Shown piece after piece: positions 1-12,041 of a DNA stretch of 64,000 nt. The notes under the pieces are model-generated. The model saw only the letters and a program-made list of their open reading frames with translations, made no database searches and was not told the origin of the DNA. Source of the stretch: Porphyra umbilicalis (taxonomy: Eukaryota > Rhodophyta > Bangiophyceae > Bangiales > Bangiaceae); the NCBI GenBank assembly GCA_002049455.2, contig KV918841.1, positions 1-64,000 on the forward strand, in the 5' to 3' direction. The translations under genes were made by a program, and so were the position numbers. The stretch's first letter is position 1; each line of letters opens with the position of its first letter.

Positions 1-150
1 CAATTTTGGCCCATCCCGTCGATGTCAAGAAGGGTGATCAATTGTGCGAAACTGTGTCTCAGCCATCCATTCAGCCGGATAAAACGGATTGACCAATGGG
101 CAGTTGACCCAGACCCTGTCTTGACTTTGACCACATCGGCCAAAATTGGG
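1..150. repeat. possible small inverted-repeat element, left end at or before the window edge
   Basis: An 11-bp CAATTTTGGCC at 1-11 is matched by its reverse complement at 138-148. Inside that, GTCAAGA followed by GGGT recurs in imperfect inverted form (about 25-36, and 105-125 on the other strand). The arrangement suggests a MITE-like element of about 150 bp, but the left flank lies outside the window, so no target duplication can be checked. Confidence 0.35.
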
Positions 151-1690
151 AAGAGAGCAGTAAAACTCTTTTCATAGCACGAAAGAGAGAGGAGAGCGAC
201 AAGAGCGTCATCCGCGGGTGTGTGTGCCATGACAAGAGGTAACGTCGCCAAGACGAAAGGCCACCTACACCGACGCCATTGTCCTACGAAACCACAACAG
301 CCACCTTCTCCTTCGTCCACCCCGTTCTCATCCATTAAAGAATGCGCGAAGCACAACGAACAGCCTCGGTGCATGCACCCCCAAAACGCCCGGGCAAGGC
401 AAGCGCCACAGATAGCAACGAGCGCTCGACAGGCCGGGACCGCGGACGCCCGACCGCCTGCCGTCCAGCGCGGCTGGTGCCGTGCCCCGCGCCGCCGCCG
501 CCGCAGTGCGGCGGTGCCGGCGGCCGCCATGGTGGCAGTGACGGCGGCAGCGATAGTGGCGGCACCGCCGCCGATGCAGCGCCACTCACGGTGAGGGGGG
601 GGGGGGGATTGAGGGGCGGGGGGGTAGGGGGTACGGATTGCACCGCCCCAACAGACGGCGACGCGACGCCCGAGGGCGAGCGGCCGCAGCGCGCTGCGCC
701 ACCGGACGACGCGCGCGGCGTCACCGCCGCGCACGTTGCCGCAGGTGCGCTGTGCGTGTGCGACTCCGCCCCCCCCTGTGGCGCGGCCGTGGCCATCCAG
801 CTACACACGGGGGGGACACGCTGCGCGCTGCGTCAGCGGCGGCGTCGGCGGTGGCACCCCCAGCCGCGCCGTCGCCGGCCAGTGACCACCCACCGGCGGC
901 CGCGGCGGCGGCGGTGCCCGCCACCGGCGGCAGGTCGCGCGCGCCGTCGCCCGCGCGCCCGTGCCAGACGACGCGCCGCCGCCACGGGTAGATGCGCCGC
1001 TGCCGCCACGCTTAAGGGCTGGGAGGCGCCCCGCCGCCGGCGGGCGAGCGCCGCGCGCCTGTCGTTGCCGCCAGCCACGGCGGCGGGTGTGGCCGACGGC
1101 GGCCGCGTCGCCGCCGCCCGCCCCGCGCACCCGGTCCGCGTGCCACCCGACGCCGACCCGCGCGTGCGACGGCGACCGCAGCGGCCATCCCCCCGACCGC
1201 GACCACACCGTCCCCGCGCACGATGGTCACACCACCGGTGCGCGCGGCACATCCCACACGACGACCACACGGGCCACGTCGGCGACGGCCGCCGCCGCCC
1301 GCGACGCGGCGGCTCCTTCGACCCTCAGAGCCGCCGCTGCGGCGGCGGCCGACGCGGCGAGACGCACCCAGACGCACAGGTGGGGCGCCCGCCGCCCCGC
1401 CCGCGCGACCACCCGGCCGCGCAACCGACGCCCGTGGCAGCGACGCGCGGGCGTGCGCCGACGGCCGCGGCGGGGCGCGGCGGTGCCGCGAGCGGCCGCC
1501 GCCGCGGCTGCCGCCAGCAGGCGGTGGCAGCCGCCGCGGTCGGTGCCTGCCGGCGCCCGCGTGGCGCGCAGCGAGCGCCGCTGCCGCCGCCGCCGCGGCG
1601 CGGCACAAACACACCGCGGCGGACGGAGCCGCCGCGCGTGGCGGGGGCGGGACGACAGCAGGGGTTTGGTGAGGTGGGGGGGGAAGGAGT

Positions 1691-1714
1691 GGGGGGGGGG
1701 GGGGGGGGGGGGGG
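1691..1714 (+). repeat. poly-G run (24 G)
   Basis: Uninterrupted G homopolymer, directly visible. It could form G-quadruplex structures and is a place where assembly length errors are likely. Confidence 0.85.
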
Positions 1715-2109
1715 CGCCTCCCCGACGAGGCGGCGGGGGAACCGGGTCGTGGGCGCTCGACCGCCCCCGGCCGCCGCGTGGCCGTCGGTGTGGCGGTGTG
1801 GCCCGCCGCCCCCCCCGCTCCCCCTTGTCCGCCCCACCCGCCCGCTGCTTGCGCGGCGGGCGCACCGCGGCCGTGCCGGCAGGCCGTCGCCGCCGCCTCC
1901 CGGCTCCCGTCGCCGCCGTTGCAGCGACGACGGGAGCGTGCGCGTGGCGGCGGGGGGCGCGGCGACGCGCCGTCGCTCCGCCGCCTCGGCGGGCGGCGGC
2001 ACCCCGTCGGCGGCGTGCCGCCGCGGCCGCGACGGCGCCGCCACCGCCACCCGGCCGGCAGCGGTGTCGGCGCGTCACGGCGGCGGCCGGCGGCGGGAGT
2101 GCGCCCCAT

Positions 2110-2130
2110 CCCCCCCCCCCCCCCCCCCCC
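2110..2130 (+). repeat. poly-C run (21 C)
   Basis: Uninterrupted C homopolymer inside the GC island. It is the opposite-strand equivalent of the poly-G run upstream. Confidence 0.85.
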
Positions 2131-2220
2131 GCCCGTGCGTCGGCGGCGGATCGCTGTCGGGGTCGGCAGCGGCTTGACGGCGCCGCCGCCGCCGCCGACG
2201 CCGAGGAGGGGGCAGCGCGT

Positions 2221-2221
<1 letters not shown>

Positions 2222-2257
<36 letters not shown>
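2222..2257 (+). repeat. (CCG)n microsatellite
   Basis: About twelve consecutive CCG/GCC triplets, followed by interrupted CGG arrays around 2300-2340. This is simple-sequence DNA within the GC island. Confidence 0.8.
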
Positions 2258-3399
2258 TGACGCGCAGCGGCGGCGACGGCCGCGCGCGGCACGACAGGCG
2301 ATGGCGGCGGCGGCGGCGTCGGCGGCGGCGGCGGTGACGGCCGCCGGAGTGGGCGGCGGCGCCCCGCGCGCACGGCGGCGCGACGACACGGGCGGTCGGC
2401 GCGGCACGGCCGGCAGACGTTGCGCCGCGCCGCGCGGCTGCCGCGGCGCGGCGCATCGGCGGGGGGTCCCCCCGACCGCCGTGCCGCTGCCGACGCGGCG
2501 GCGGCGGCGGCCGCCGCCGCCACCCGACGGGGGGACGTGGCGCCGCCGCGCAGCGGGGGCGCGCCGCGCGGCGGCGCCTCCGCCCCCCCCCCCCTCGGCG
2601 GCGGCACGCGGACATCTCACAACGGGGACGCGGGCGCTGCAGGCCGCGGCAGCGGCGCGGCTGGCCCTCGGCACGCCCCGCTGCCCGCGACGCTGCGCGT
2701 GCGAGGCGGTTGACCAGAGGGGAGGGGAAGGGGGGGGGAGGGCGGTGGCGCCGCCGCCATGGGGGCAAGTCGGTGGCCGCCGCAGCCGCCCGCGCGCGGG
2801 CGCACCCGCTGACCGCGGGCGGCGCGCCGCCGGCGGCCGCGCCGGTCGCCGCGTCGGCTGCCGCGCCGGCGGCCGGCGGGTCGCACCGCCGCCGCCGACC
2901 GAGGGGGGGCGCCCCGCCCCGCGCGGCGGCGGCGGCGGTGGGCCGACCGCCTCGCTGTGGCGCGCGCCCATGGCTCGGCCGCGCGCGCTGGGCGGAGCGG
3001 GGTGTGCCGTCGGGGGGGGGGCCCGTCGGTTGCAGCGCAGGCACGCCTCCGCGGGGGGTGGGAGCCGCCGCCGAGCGAGGCGGACCCCGCCGGGGCGTGC
3101 GACGGGGGCGGTGCGACGGGGGGGGCAGGGGGTTCTGACGCGTCTGGCAGGGGGGGGGGGGGGGGGTCCCGGCGAGTCGAGCGAAAGGGTGTGTGGTTAC
3201 ATTTTTATTTGTCTTCGTTGTTCCGTGGCCTTTATCAGTCCCTGTTTTCTTTTTTTGGGTGTGGCACGCCCGGAGGCTGTTCGTCGCGCTGTGCGCCCTA
3301 TTTAATATACGTAAAACCTCAAACGGGAATCCATTGTTTGCTCTAAGAAGTGGTTCCCACAAGAACGGCGCCCCAGTCCTTCCGGTGCGCAACCAACCC

Positions 3400-4557
3400 T
3401 TACGGGCATCTGAGGTACCGGGAGGAGACGAGGCGGCTGCCCAGCACCTGGTCGCCATCGGAATCCACGCCCACGCCCATCGCCTGGAGGTCGCACTTGA
3501 AGAAACGGCGTGTCTTTGGGTCCTTGCACGCCTGCGCGTTGACCGTTACGCACGTCTGGAAGGTGGTCTCGTCCCCCACCTTGAGCAGCGGCGCCGCGGG
3601 CACGTATCGAACTGAGAAGATGCCCCGGCAGTCGACGGTAACCGGGGTGAGCCGCACCGTGAGGTCGTCAATTGCTTTGAGCGCCTTGGACACCTCCTCT
3701 TTGGCACCCTTTTTCACCGTCATGGATAACCCCGACGTGCCCTTAACGAGGAAGAGGGCTTGGTTCGGTGAGATGGGCTTGTTCGCCGACGCCGGCACGC
3801 ACGTGCCAAAGCTGTTGGTGCCTCTGCCCTTGCGGATGTCCATTCCTTTGTTCAGGCCGTTGTTGACGCCGATCGCAATGACCGAGATGCGGGCGGCACG
3901 GAGCGCAGCGAGCACCGACTGCCGCGTGTGGCGGACGCCACGGACAGCGCACGACGGCTCGTGGCCGGGCACGTCGCCAAACCAGATGACCAGCCGCCGC
4001 GAGCCGGGCGACCACCCGACGCGCTTGTCGGTGGCCACGGCATGGAGGGCCGGCAGGTTGGCCTCTGGGGCGTCCCCGCCGCCACCGTGTGAAAGGCGAT
4101 CAATCGCACGCTGCACGGCTGCGTCCTCGTCTGTCAGCGGCTGGTGGAGCTGGAAGCTATACTCCTTCTCGTCGCGGTAGGAGGCGACCCCAAAGCGCGT
4201 GTCACCAGCCACCTTGCGTCGGGCGGAAATCAAATCGGACAGCTGCGTCTGCACCGTCTCAAGGGCCTCGCCCATGGAGCCGGTCGTGTCGGACATGAGC
4301 ATCACGTCCTCCCGGTCGGGAGGGTAGCCAAACAGCGTGTCTGTAGAGCACGTCTCCGTGCCCGGGGGCACGTCCCGAAACATGATGGCCTTGAACCGCT
4401 TGGCGCTCCTCTTGGGTCGATCCCCGGCGGGTGGGGCAAAGGAAAAGTCGGGACCCCGCAGGAAGTCACCCGCCGACTCCGCTGAACCCGATGAGATGGA
4501 AAGGAGGAGGACGACGGCGGCAGTGGCCACCGCCACGACGGAGCGGGTGCGGTCCAT
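3400..4557 (-). CDS. secreted von Willebrand factor A (VWA) domain protein
   Basis: A single-exon protein of 385 residues. I chose the ATG at 4557 because it is followed directly by a classic signal peptide (DRTR, then a hydrophobic stretch VVAVATAAVVLLLSISSGSA). The frame stays open to an upstream ATG at 4635, but that would bury the signal peptide. The VWA fold is shown by the MIDAS motif MSDTTGSM (Asp90, Thr92, Ser94), by GGGGDAPEAN (about 158-167), a metal-site Asp region usual in this family, and by VIWFGDVPGH (about 190-198). A Cys-containing C-terminal region (about 250-385) follows. VWA domains of this type bind metal ions and protein ligands; the ligand here is unknown. The signal peptide points to secretion or cell-surface/endomembrane location. 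A TATA-like sequence lies about 180 bp upstream. No close operon-like neighbour. Confidence 0.82.
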   Translation of the reverse strand: MDRTRSVVAVATAAVVLLLSISSGSAESAGDFLRGPDFSFAPPAGDRPKRSAKRFKAIMFRDVPPGTETCSTDTLFGYPPDREDVMLMSDTTGSMGEALETVQTQLSDLISARRKVAGDTRFGVASYRDEKEYSFQLHQPLTDEDAAVQRAIDRLSHGGGGDAPEANLPALHAVATDKRVGWSPGSRRLVIWFGDVPGHEPSCAVRGVRHTRQSVLAALRAARISVIAIGVNNGLNKGMDIRKGRGTNSFGTCVPASANKPISPNQALFLVKGTSGLSMTVKKGAKEEVSKALKAIDDLTVRLTPVTVDCRGIFSVRYVPAAPLLKVGDETTFQTCVTVNAQACKDPKTRRFFKCDLQAMGVGVDSDGDQVLGSRLVSSRYLRCP

Positions 4558-4735
4558 GGTCGTTTGGTTGCGGTCGGCGAGCTCACGGCAGGCGGCACGG
4601 GGTAGCGAGGAGCACGAGCTGCTTGTGGCAGCCACGTGCGGGCGGCGCGGGTCGGCGTTGGCGGCGCGTTGTCAAGGTGGTGGTGATGGTGATGGTACGG
4701 ATGGCCACAGTCCAGCTTGTCGCGGCTACCGAGCA

Positions 4736-4743
4736 TTTTTATA
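4736..4743 (-). promoter_or_regulatory. TATA-like box upstream of the VWA gene
   Basis: On the minus strand the sequence reads TATAAAAA, in AT-poor surroundings about 180 bp before the chosen ATG at 4557. Position and sequence fit a core promoter; there is no transcript evidence. Confidence 0.45.
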
Positions 4744-4960
4744 CTTCCCCACGGGGGGGGGGGGGGGGCGTCGGCGCGACGCCCCCGTGCATGCCCCCGA
4801 CGCCAAGGCGCACAGCTGTCCCGCCGCAAGCCCCACTGTGGCCAACGGGGCACGTTGCGCCCCCGGCTAGCATGCGGTTTCCCCCCCCACACCCCCGCCG
4901 CCAGAACCACCCCGCCGCGGCCGCGGGCGCCGGGGGCGACCCCCCCGCGGCGGGCGACCC

Positions 4961-5305
4961 CGGCGCCGCCTCGGCGCCGCGACGCGACCGCTGCGACGAC
5001 GCGCGCGCGCGGGTGTCGCGCCTGACAGGCGCGGGAGCAGCAGCCCCGTAGACGCAACCGCCACGTCGGTCGACGGCGGCACGGCGCGTAGGGGGCGCGT
5101 GGGGGATCTCCACCCCGGTCGGCGCGCGCGCCCACGGCGCCGCCTCGGCGCCGCGACGCGACCGCTGCGACGACGCGCGCGCGCGGGTGTCGCGCCTGAC
5201 AGGCGCGGGAGCAGCAGCCCCGTAGACGCAACCGCCACGTCGGTCGACGGCGGCACGGCGCGTAGGGGGCGCGTGGGGGATCCCCACCCCGGTCGGCGCG
5301 CGCGC
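4961..5305. repeat. two-copy direct tandem repeat, 174-bp unit
   Basis: The block starting CGGCGCCGCCTCGGCG at 4961 is repeated from 5135 almost base for base, including the CGCGCGCGCGGGTGTCGC and GACGCAACCGCCACGTCGG stretches. The second copy fades at about 5305. Differences are few (for example GGATCTCC against GGATCCCC near the unit ends), which suggests a recent duplication. It lies inside a GC island (about 4750-5480) between the VWA gene and element E1, and it encodes no recognisable protein. Confidence 0.85.
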
Positions 5306-6130
5306 ACCCGCGGGGCGGCGGCCGCCCCGCACCCCCGACACTTCCCCCCCGTGCGCCTCCCCCACACCCCGCCCGCGCGCGACAGCGTCCGCCAGCGTGC
5401 CGCCTCTGCTGAGCAGCGGCCTTTGCTGACGGGGCGCGACGCACACCACGCGGCCGCCCCCGTCTGACGGGCGGGCCCCAACAGACGCGGTTGGCCTTGT
5501 CACAAAGCTCGCATCTTGTACGGGACACTGAACCGGAGCCGCGTTCGCGGGCTAGCTGAACAGGACCCGCTCCTGCTTTTTTCTCCCGGCCATGAACGAC
5601 AGTCTGAACGGTGGGGGTTCCCGTCCGGAGAACTGATGCAAGCCTCTGCTCCGGCGCCCTCGCATGAGTGGGCCTGTCTCGATGATGCACGTTAAACGAA
5701 GCGTAAGGCGGGCCAATGAGAGTGTTAATACTGCCGATCACGTCGATCTCCGTTCTAGTGCATCGCAACCACTTATGCGAGGAGGCCAGTGGCCTGCAAA
5801 TTGTGGCCAGGCGCAGCGACGAGAGACCGGCATTGACGACTTGCGATGTTGAGTCCGCACCTTCGTTTCGACTCCTTGACCGCACGTCGTCGCGCGGTCG
5901 TCAGGGCCACGCAACGACGCGCGTGTTTGCGGCGCCGCACATGGTGTTCGCCGCACGCAGCAGCCCGCCACCAATGCCCGCCTGTTTTCACAATGCCAGA
6001 GAGCGTGTTCGGCGCTTCTGAGCGCGGGGTGAGGGGCACCCCGTCGCCCCTGAGGGCGGCATTGTCGCACCGGGACTAGACCAGAAGGCAACCGCCACCA
6101 GCTCTAATTTTCTCGTACACTATAGAACTA
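5306..6130. other. intergenic, no gene recognised
   Basis: The GC island ends near 5490 with GGGCCCCAACAGACG. The rest is mixed-composition sequence with only short, domain-free ORFs. It precedes the 3' end of the E1 transposase remnant. Confidence 0.6.
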
Positions 6131-6359
6131 CATTGCGCACACAATGGCAACACAGGAGAAGGCCGTGGTCATCCAGAACACGCACGCGACACCTTCTCTT
6201 CCAAACCACTGGTCGAGTTTGGACCTACAGACCGGGCTGCTGCTCACGACTGGTTCACGGGTGAAGCGCATTGGTAAAGTACCGCGACACGCGGCGCTCT
6301 GCCGTCGAGTTGGTCTTGTTGGTCGGCGTGGCGCCCAGGCCAAGACGGTCTCCCAGGGC

Positions 6360-9273
6360 TTACCAATCGACCTGGACGTCTTCAGCGCGTAGAATGCGGT
6401 CAGCATCCGCAACCTCCAGTGCGGGGTGCGTATCCTCGGCGCTCTCAACGTCCCACGCGAGGCATACGCACCCGTACCGCGACAGGACGCACCCAGGGTG
6501 GTTCACCGCGCGGTGCATGCGCTGCATGACGACGCAGCTGCGAGGCTGGCCGTTTATTGAGCGGAGCACGAGGCGCAGGCGCCCCCTGCACAGACTGCCA
6601 CCGTTGCCCCCGTAGTGGATGAACAAGTACCACGAATCGCCGAGGAATTTGTCCGTGGCACGCAGGTGCTGCAGCGCTAGTGGTGCGCCCCACTCAAATT
6701 GCGTCATCATGCGGACGGTGCAGTGCTGCGTCACGCAGCCATCGTCGGCAACGCCTAACACGGCACCGAGGCTGGCCAGCGCCGGAATGCGGTGGAAGTC
6801 TCCAACGGCCACTCGCTGTGCCCGGCCCGAGACGGTAAGTTGGGACGTCTGGATCGGCGGAGTTTGCATCGAGTCGTTGCCACTGGCGCTGGCGGCCCCG
6901 CTCCCACCTGAGTGGTCGTCAAGAGCCCCGTCGCGCGCCGCGGCGGCGCCACTGCTGCCGCTGTCGCTCACAGGAGCGACGACTGTGCCGCCGTCCCCGT
7001 CATTACGGCGCGTCGTAGGCTGCGCCCGAGGCACCGAAGCGGCTGCGTCCTCGTCCGCGTCACACAACTGCCGGATGACCGCCGACTGCGCCTCTTCACA
7101 TCGCATCCTGCAACGCGACACCCGGCCCGCGCTTGCTGCTGCGGTTGAACACCCGCTTGCAGCTGCCGTGCAGATTCTCGTTAACCGAAGTGTCCCCTTC
7201 CCACAGATTTCCACGATTGCGAAGCTCGTCTCTGAGATGTTGAACGAGGCGGTGCAGCTTCGACGTGTTGACATGCCCGTACAGCGTCTGGATGTAGTCA
7301 ATGCCCAGCACCTTCGCCGCCTCGTCCTGGTCGTTGACGGTCGCCTCGGTGAGGACGGTTGATTCTGCGACGTTGTCACCAAAGAGCATTTCTCCGAGGC
7401 AAGCCGCCTGGCAAAACAGCTGCAGGTACGCTTACTGAATGGGCATGTCGTAAAAATGCTCCTTGTACGCGCTTGATGATGCAAGGTGCTGACTGGGCAG
7501 GCTGCAACCCTGCACCTCGGCGACGGCCAAGTCATGGCCTGTTACAGACCACCAGCCGTCGTCAAAGTCGGTGGCGGAGTCGGGTCCGGAGCCACGGGAC
7601 GACGCAGTAGCCTCGTCGCTCCCATCGTTGCTGGAATGTTCACTCGTACCACTGCCAGGTGAAGCTGGGACACGAGCAGCGCGCCCAGTGGGCGCCAAAA
7701 AGATACCGTCCATAGTCGTGGAGGCAGCCTGCACTGGTTCACGGCGGCCAATCAGGCCGGCCAGCATGAATGGCCAGAAGACGCTGAATTTCCGCCAAAT
7801 GCGACCCGTCATGATGGTCTACGCCTCCCCCATCGGCACAATGCAGCTGAGGAGGCGAGCAAACACAAATTAGACATGCATGAAGCGGATGAGCACTAAA
7901 TAACGAGCTTCAGTGCGACGTTAGGGTCGATTCATCCTCGTGCGCATGCCCAACAGAGGAGTGCTGAACCGCGACGCCGTACCGTCCCGTCTGAGCCGCC
8001 GCTCCATGGCCGCTGCAGCCGCGCATCGCTCCACCCTTCACGCCACCTTCGTCAGTATCTTCAACACGTCCCCGGGCGAAGATAGTGTGACCTTGCAATT
8101 CGGGCCCAGATCAAATCCGCGCAAGTTCAGAGTGTCCAAAGTGCCTTGCACGGATTCCAGGCGTGCTCCACCGGAGCCCTCTCACAACGGCAGCAGGACG
8201 GCCGGCAGGCGCTGAGCCAGCAGGCGCAGAATGCCCAACTTCCAGACGTGCAGAAGGTCAAAAGAATTGATGCGTTACTGGTTGTATGGCCACGTGGCCA
8301 GGCCGTGGACGGCGCTCAGGGCGAGCACAACAGGCAGGGCGCTGTGCTGCAGTCCAAGGTCGCGGCGAGGACTGGGAAGCTGGTCGTCCGCATGCAGGAC
8401 GGCGGCCGCTCTCTGCGCATCAAGGGTTGACGCGACGTCGTGGTCGACCGCTCGCACACCCAATAAGCTGCCACTCAGGTGCTTGCCCTCCATACGTGGA
8501 GAGCAAAAACATCGGAGGCGGTTGCCCATCAGCGCCAACATGCTTCGCTCCTGCGCTTGATCGACGACGAGGCCGACCACACGTGTAACCAGCAGCACGG
8601 ATCCGTGGCCCGAGACGCGAGTTGTAACGCCCTCCTCGCTGGTGCGCGTAAACGTACGCAACTACACTGCCAGACAGCGCTGAAGCAGGTCGTTACGCAT
8701 GTCGCTAACGACGAGCTTGGCACTGGCGCTCCACCCGATGGCCTTGAAGATGTGCTGCAGGTAGCCAACCGTCCACCACTGCCCGCTGTTGTCGAGAACG
8801 TTGAAGACGTTGAACCGCGCGGGGAACATGTAGTGGGCACCACTCCACGACACCAAGGCCACGTCAGCGAGCAGGTGAACGCCCAAAACCTGCGCGTCCG
8901 CCCCGTCCAGACGCCGCACGTTGCGACTCTCGTCCACGTACAGATCCGCGTCCAGAGTCCCGCGACGCTCGTGGTCGTCGCGGAAGTCATCTCCGGCGTC
9001 GCGTGCCGCGGTACCACCAGCCATCGTCGACGAGACGTCGCCAAAAGGCACCGTCTCAGCGCCCGCCAGGGCGTCCAGCGCCACCTGGACAACGTCCTTG
9101 TAATAGTACATAAAAGAGGACGCTCCAATCTCAATCTTCACCTTCATCCATCGACGCGTCGCTAGGACACGGTTTTGCTCATGACGCGCCGCCGTGAGGA
9201 GGCCATGCGCCGACGGGAACGCCGCCGACATAGGGCCAAGCACGCCGGTGCCCCGCGTGGCCTCCTGCTCCAT
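6360..9273 (-). pseudogene. Plavaka/CMC-like DDE transposase remnant (element E1)
   Basis: On the minus strand, conserved blocks run in order: about 9273-8662 (a YVDES...VALVSWSGAHYMFP block and FLQRC-like LLQRCLAV), 8661-8275 (ALMGNRLRCFC, QHSALPVVLALSAVHGLAT), about 8270-8150 (SFDLLHVWKLG), 7812-7096 (MTGRIWRKFSVFWPFMLAG, NLWEGDTSVNENLHGSCKR) and about 7090-6360. The same blocks occur in the second copy at 16.7-23.3 kb. The WEGDTSxNExLHGPCKRxxxRxxKRG block resembles the NTEYTERLH...YRATN region of Plavaka-type transposases, and DLLHVWKLG resembles their DILHQLHKG; the family call rests on those remembered similarities. The frame is broken: in-frame stops at 8662-8664, 8275-8277 and 7432-7434, and a frameshift near 7096. 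The copy should be dead unless some breaks are introns. No N-terminal zinc finger was found. Confidence 0.6.
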
Positions 9274-12041
9274 AGCGCACAGGGACTGCGCATATTAGAC
9301 GTGTTCGCGCTCCGTCAAACCGCAACCGCCTGCCGTGAGGGCGAAGCGGAGTGCGCCACGTAAAGCGGGCGAACAAAATCGAGACAAGCGGCTCGCCCAC
9401 CGACGGGGCACGACAGGCGTCGACTGCGACGTTTCTGGAAACTCCAAGTAGTAGGCTCAGATGCGGGCCGCCGTGCTCGTCAAGAAGTTGTGTCGCGGAA
9501 GGGCGGCGAGCAAGTCGACGGCTGCCGCGCCGATAGTTCTGTCGTCATCTGCGGGCGTGCCAGAGTCATCTTCCTCTTGGGAGACGTAGAGCCTTTCGCC
9601 GGCCGGAAAACAATACGGGAAATCAATAATCATGACTGGCCTCGCCACAAGCGCAAGATATGCGTCGGGCGCCCGCCCGCGGAAGTGCGATGGCTCAAAA
9701 ACGAAAAGCGCGACGGCCCGCCGTATGTGCACCGCACAGAGGACAGACCAACGTCGTCACAGCGCTCGCACAAGCGCGCACGCTGCACCACCGGCTCAAT
9801 TCCGAGTGTTCCTGCTCCGTGGGCCACACGCGCGCGCGACAGCACGGCGCCGGTAGGTGCAGGAGCTGTTCAGGACCGTGCACACACGAAAGGTCGCATG
9901 GCGCAAAGCGACAGCTCCAGAAAGCTGGCCTCTCCACCGGACTCACGCTGCCTCACATGAACCCGCCCACATCCCACATGCACCTCCAACACGGTCGCTT
10001 GCCGAGGAAGATTGCAGCATCTCAAGCCACGGCGAGCGGCTGGCGGTGTGGCCAGGAGCACGTGGCGGGCTGCGCAAGCGGCATGGAGAACAAAATTTGG
10101 GGCAGCGCTGGGCCGCGCCTCCGACGGGTCGGCCAGAGCCCGAGAGTGGCCAGATTGTCGCCTCAACTGGCAGACATGATAATGCCAAGCGGGGATGATG
10201 AGTAGCCTCATTGGCGCATCGTCAGAAGCAGATGGTAGTGCACGATGCATCGTCCAATTCAAGTGAGACATCATCGGCATCGCAAGTGGAGGACTGCGAG
10301 GGCTCAGTTGGCCACGGGGGTGGGCCAAACCGGCGTGAATGGCCCCACACGAACTCGCTCTCCATGAGCTCTCATCGTCCGCAGATCACGTTCGATCGAA
10401 CGATGCAATGCAATGACGTCCACAAAAAGTGCATTGCGCAGTATGAGACAGTGATGATAGGGGGGCTTCTCAATTTTCCGACTTTTGCCTGTAAACGTAA
10501 GCCAATGATGTCATGTTCACGAATACATAGCGCCCCCCTGAACAGGTTCTGATACATTTTTCGAAGATCATTTGTGAATGCCTGCAATTCCAGGCACGTG
10601 CGTGCAATACCCTGGCCTTCAGGGCGGCGGCGCGCTTGGCGACGCATCGACACCGGGCACGCCGGCCGACTCCACAGCCGCGAGCGCGCACGGCGGCACG
10701 TACAGCCACGTTGCCGTGGCGGGGGAAACGTGCCGCGGGGAAAAGGGTGCCGCCGCCGGCACCGCAGCGGCGACGGCTCGCCGGCGTCGCGCGACGCTGA
10801 CGGGAGGGGCATTCACTCTGCCGCGCGGCGCACCTCTAACCGCGCCGCTAGATGGCAGGCGGACGGGCCGCCGCAACAGAAGCCGGCGCGCAGGCACGAT
10901 CACCCGCGATTCATCGCAGGCGCGTTCAACACCCGTAGTCGGTGCGCGCGGTTGCCGCGCCCAACTCGGGGCGGTTGGGGGTGATAGGGGGGCAGGCACC
11001 GTCCGGGCCCTATGACCCTTGTGGCAGGACAGTCCTTCTCAGCCGCGTAACTCTATTCGCTTTCAGCGTCATCGCGACCCTTCCAACGTCGACACGCCCT
11101 CAGATCCCAGAGGACACGAATGCAGACTGCCACCTCTGAAACGGAGAGCAAGTCCCGTGATCTAAGTATATGTGTGCATCACTACACTTTGAGAGCACCC
11201 TGTCCTAAAGGCCAGGGAATTATACTCCCACCGTCAATCGCTTCGTGAGTACGTTTTCGACACCTCGCTGCGCGCTGTCTTTGACCATCGTCGCCTGCAC
11301 CCCGCCGCGCGATCCGCGAGACGCAGGCTCGCCGCCTCTCCAATGCTGCACGGTCGAAAGCACCGTTACGGCACTCTTTGACTTTGCCTTCCATCCGACC
11401 AACCCAATCGCTTGATGCATGGCCTCGCCCTCGTGCCAACGGACTGGCGCCTGAGCTGGCCGCCGCCAGAATGCTGCTCCGCTGAGCGCGCAGGTACGGT
11501 GCTCGCTCGCGACCTCGTCCTGCACCCTACCTCCCATTTCCTTTTGCGTTACTGCCCCTGCGTGCCAACGAACTGGCCGGTGCCCCGGCGTCATGTATGG
11601 TATGCGACGTAGACTCGGCCGCAGTGCCCGCGCCAGGCTCCGCGGGAGATTAGCCTTTCTCCCTCACTCTGTGACGATCTCTCTGTAGCCGCCTTGTCCG
11701 GGGCGCTTGTGTCTGCGGCGCTCTTTCGCAAGTCTGTTTGTGCCCACCTTGGAGGGAGGTGGAGTGCCTCTCGCCTTGGCCGCACCGAGGGGCACCGCTG
11801 AATACCTGCCGCCGAGATTCTCGCGGCATGCGGGAGGGGAGGACAGGATGCGGTGCCACTGCATAACATTAGCTGCTCTTTGCCGTCGGGCGACTGATCT
11901 AACTATCCTCAACCTCGCCGCCTGCCACGGACGCCCACAACTGCTCGCTGCTCTTGCTGATCTGGCCCCTGCCTCTACTACGTTCCTCTTCGTCTTCCAC
12001 CAGGCGTCCGCAGCAGACGTCCCCCGCCGCCTGTCGCCGCG
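9274..12041. other. central region between the divergent genes of element E1
   Basis: No convincing gene. About 10600-10990 is GC-rich; 9274-10560 and 11000-12040 have only short or compositionally odd ORFs. By position it should hold the divergent promoters for the minus-strand transposase and the plus-strand accessory gene. Confidence 0.45.

Larger units (their letters stand above)
420..3180. other. extreme GC-rich low-complexity island, no convincing gene
   Basis: This stretch is almost pure G and C. It contains a 24-base G run (1691-1714), a 21-base C run (2110-2130), a CCG microsatellite (about 2222-2257), further GGC arrays near 2300-2340 and another long G run near 3151-3167. All six frames are open for long distances because stop codons are rare in such sequence. 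The translations are Arg/Ala/Pro/Gly strings with no recognisable domain, so I annotate no CDS. It ends sharply at about 3185, where ordinary mixed sequence starts. Confidence 0.8.

Noticed and set aside
342..3458. Very long overlapping open frames on both strands (611, 743, 531 and 458 codons)
   Set aside because: They arise from stop-poor GC sequence. All six frames are open, the translations are Arg/Ala/Pro/Gly strings, and no domain or start context supports any of them.
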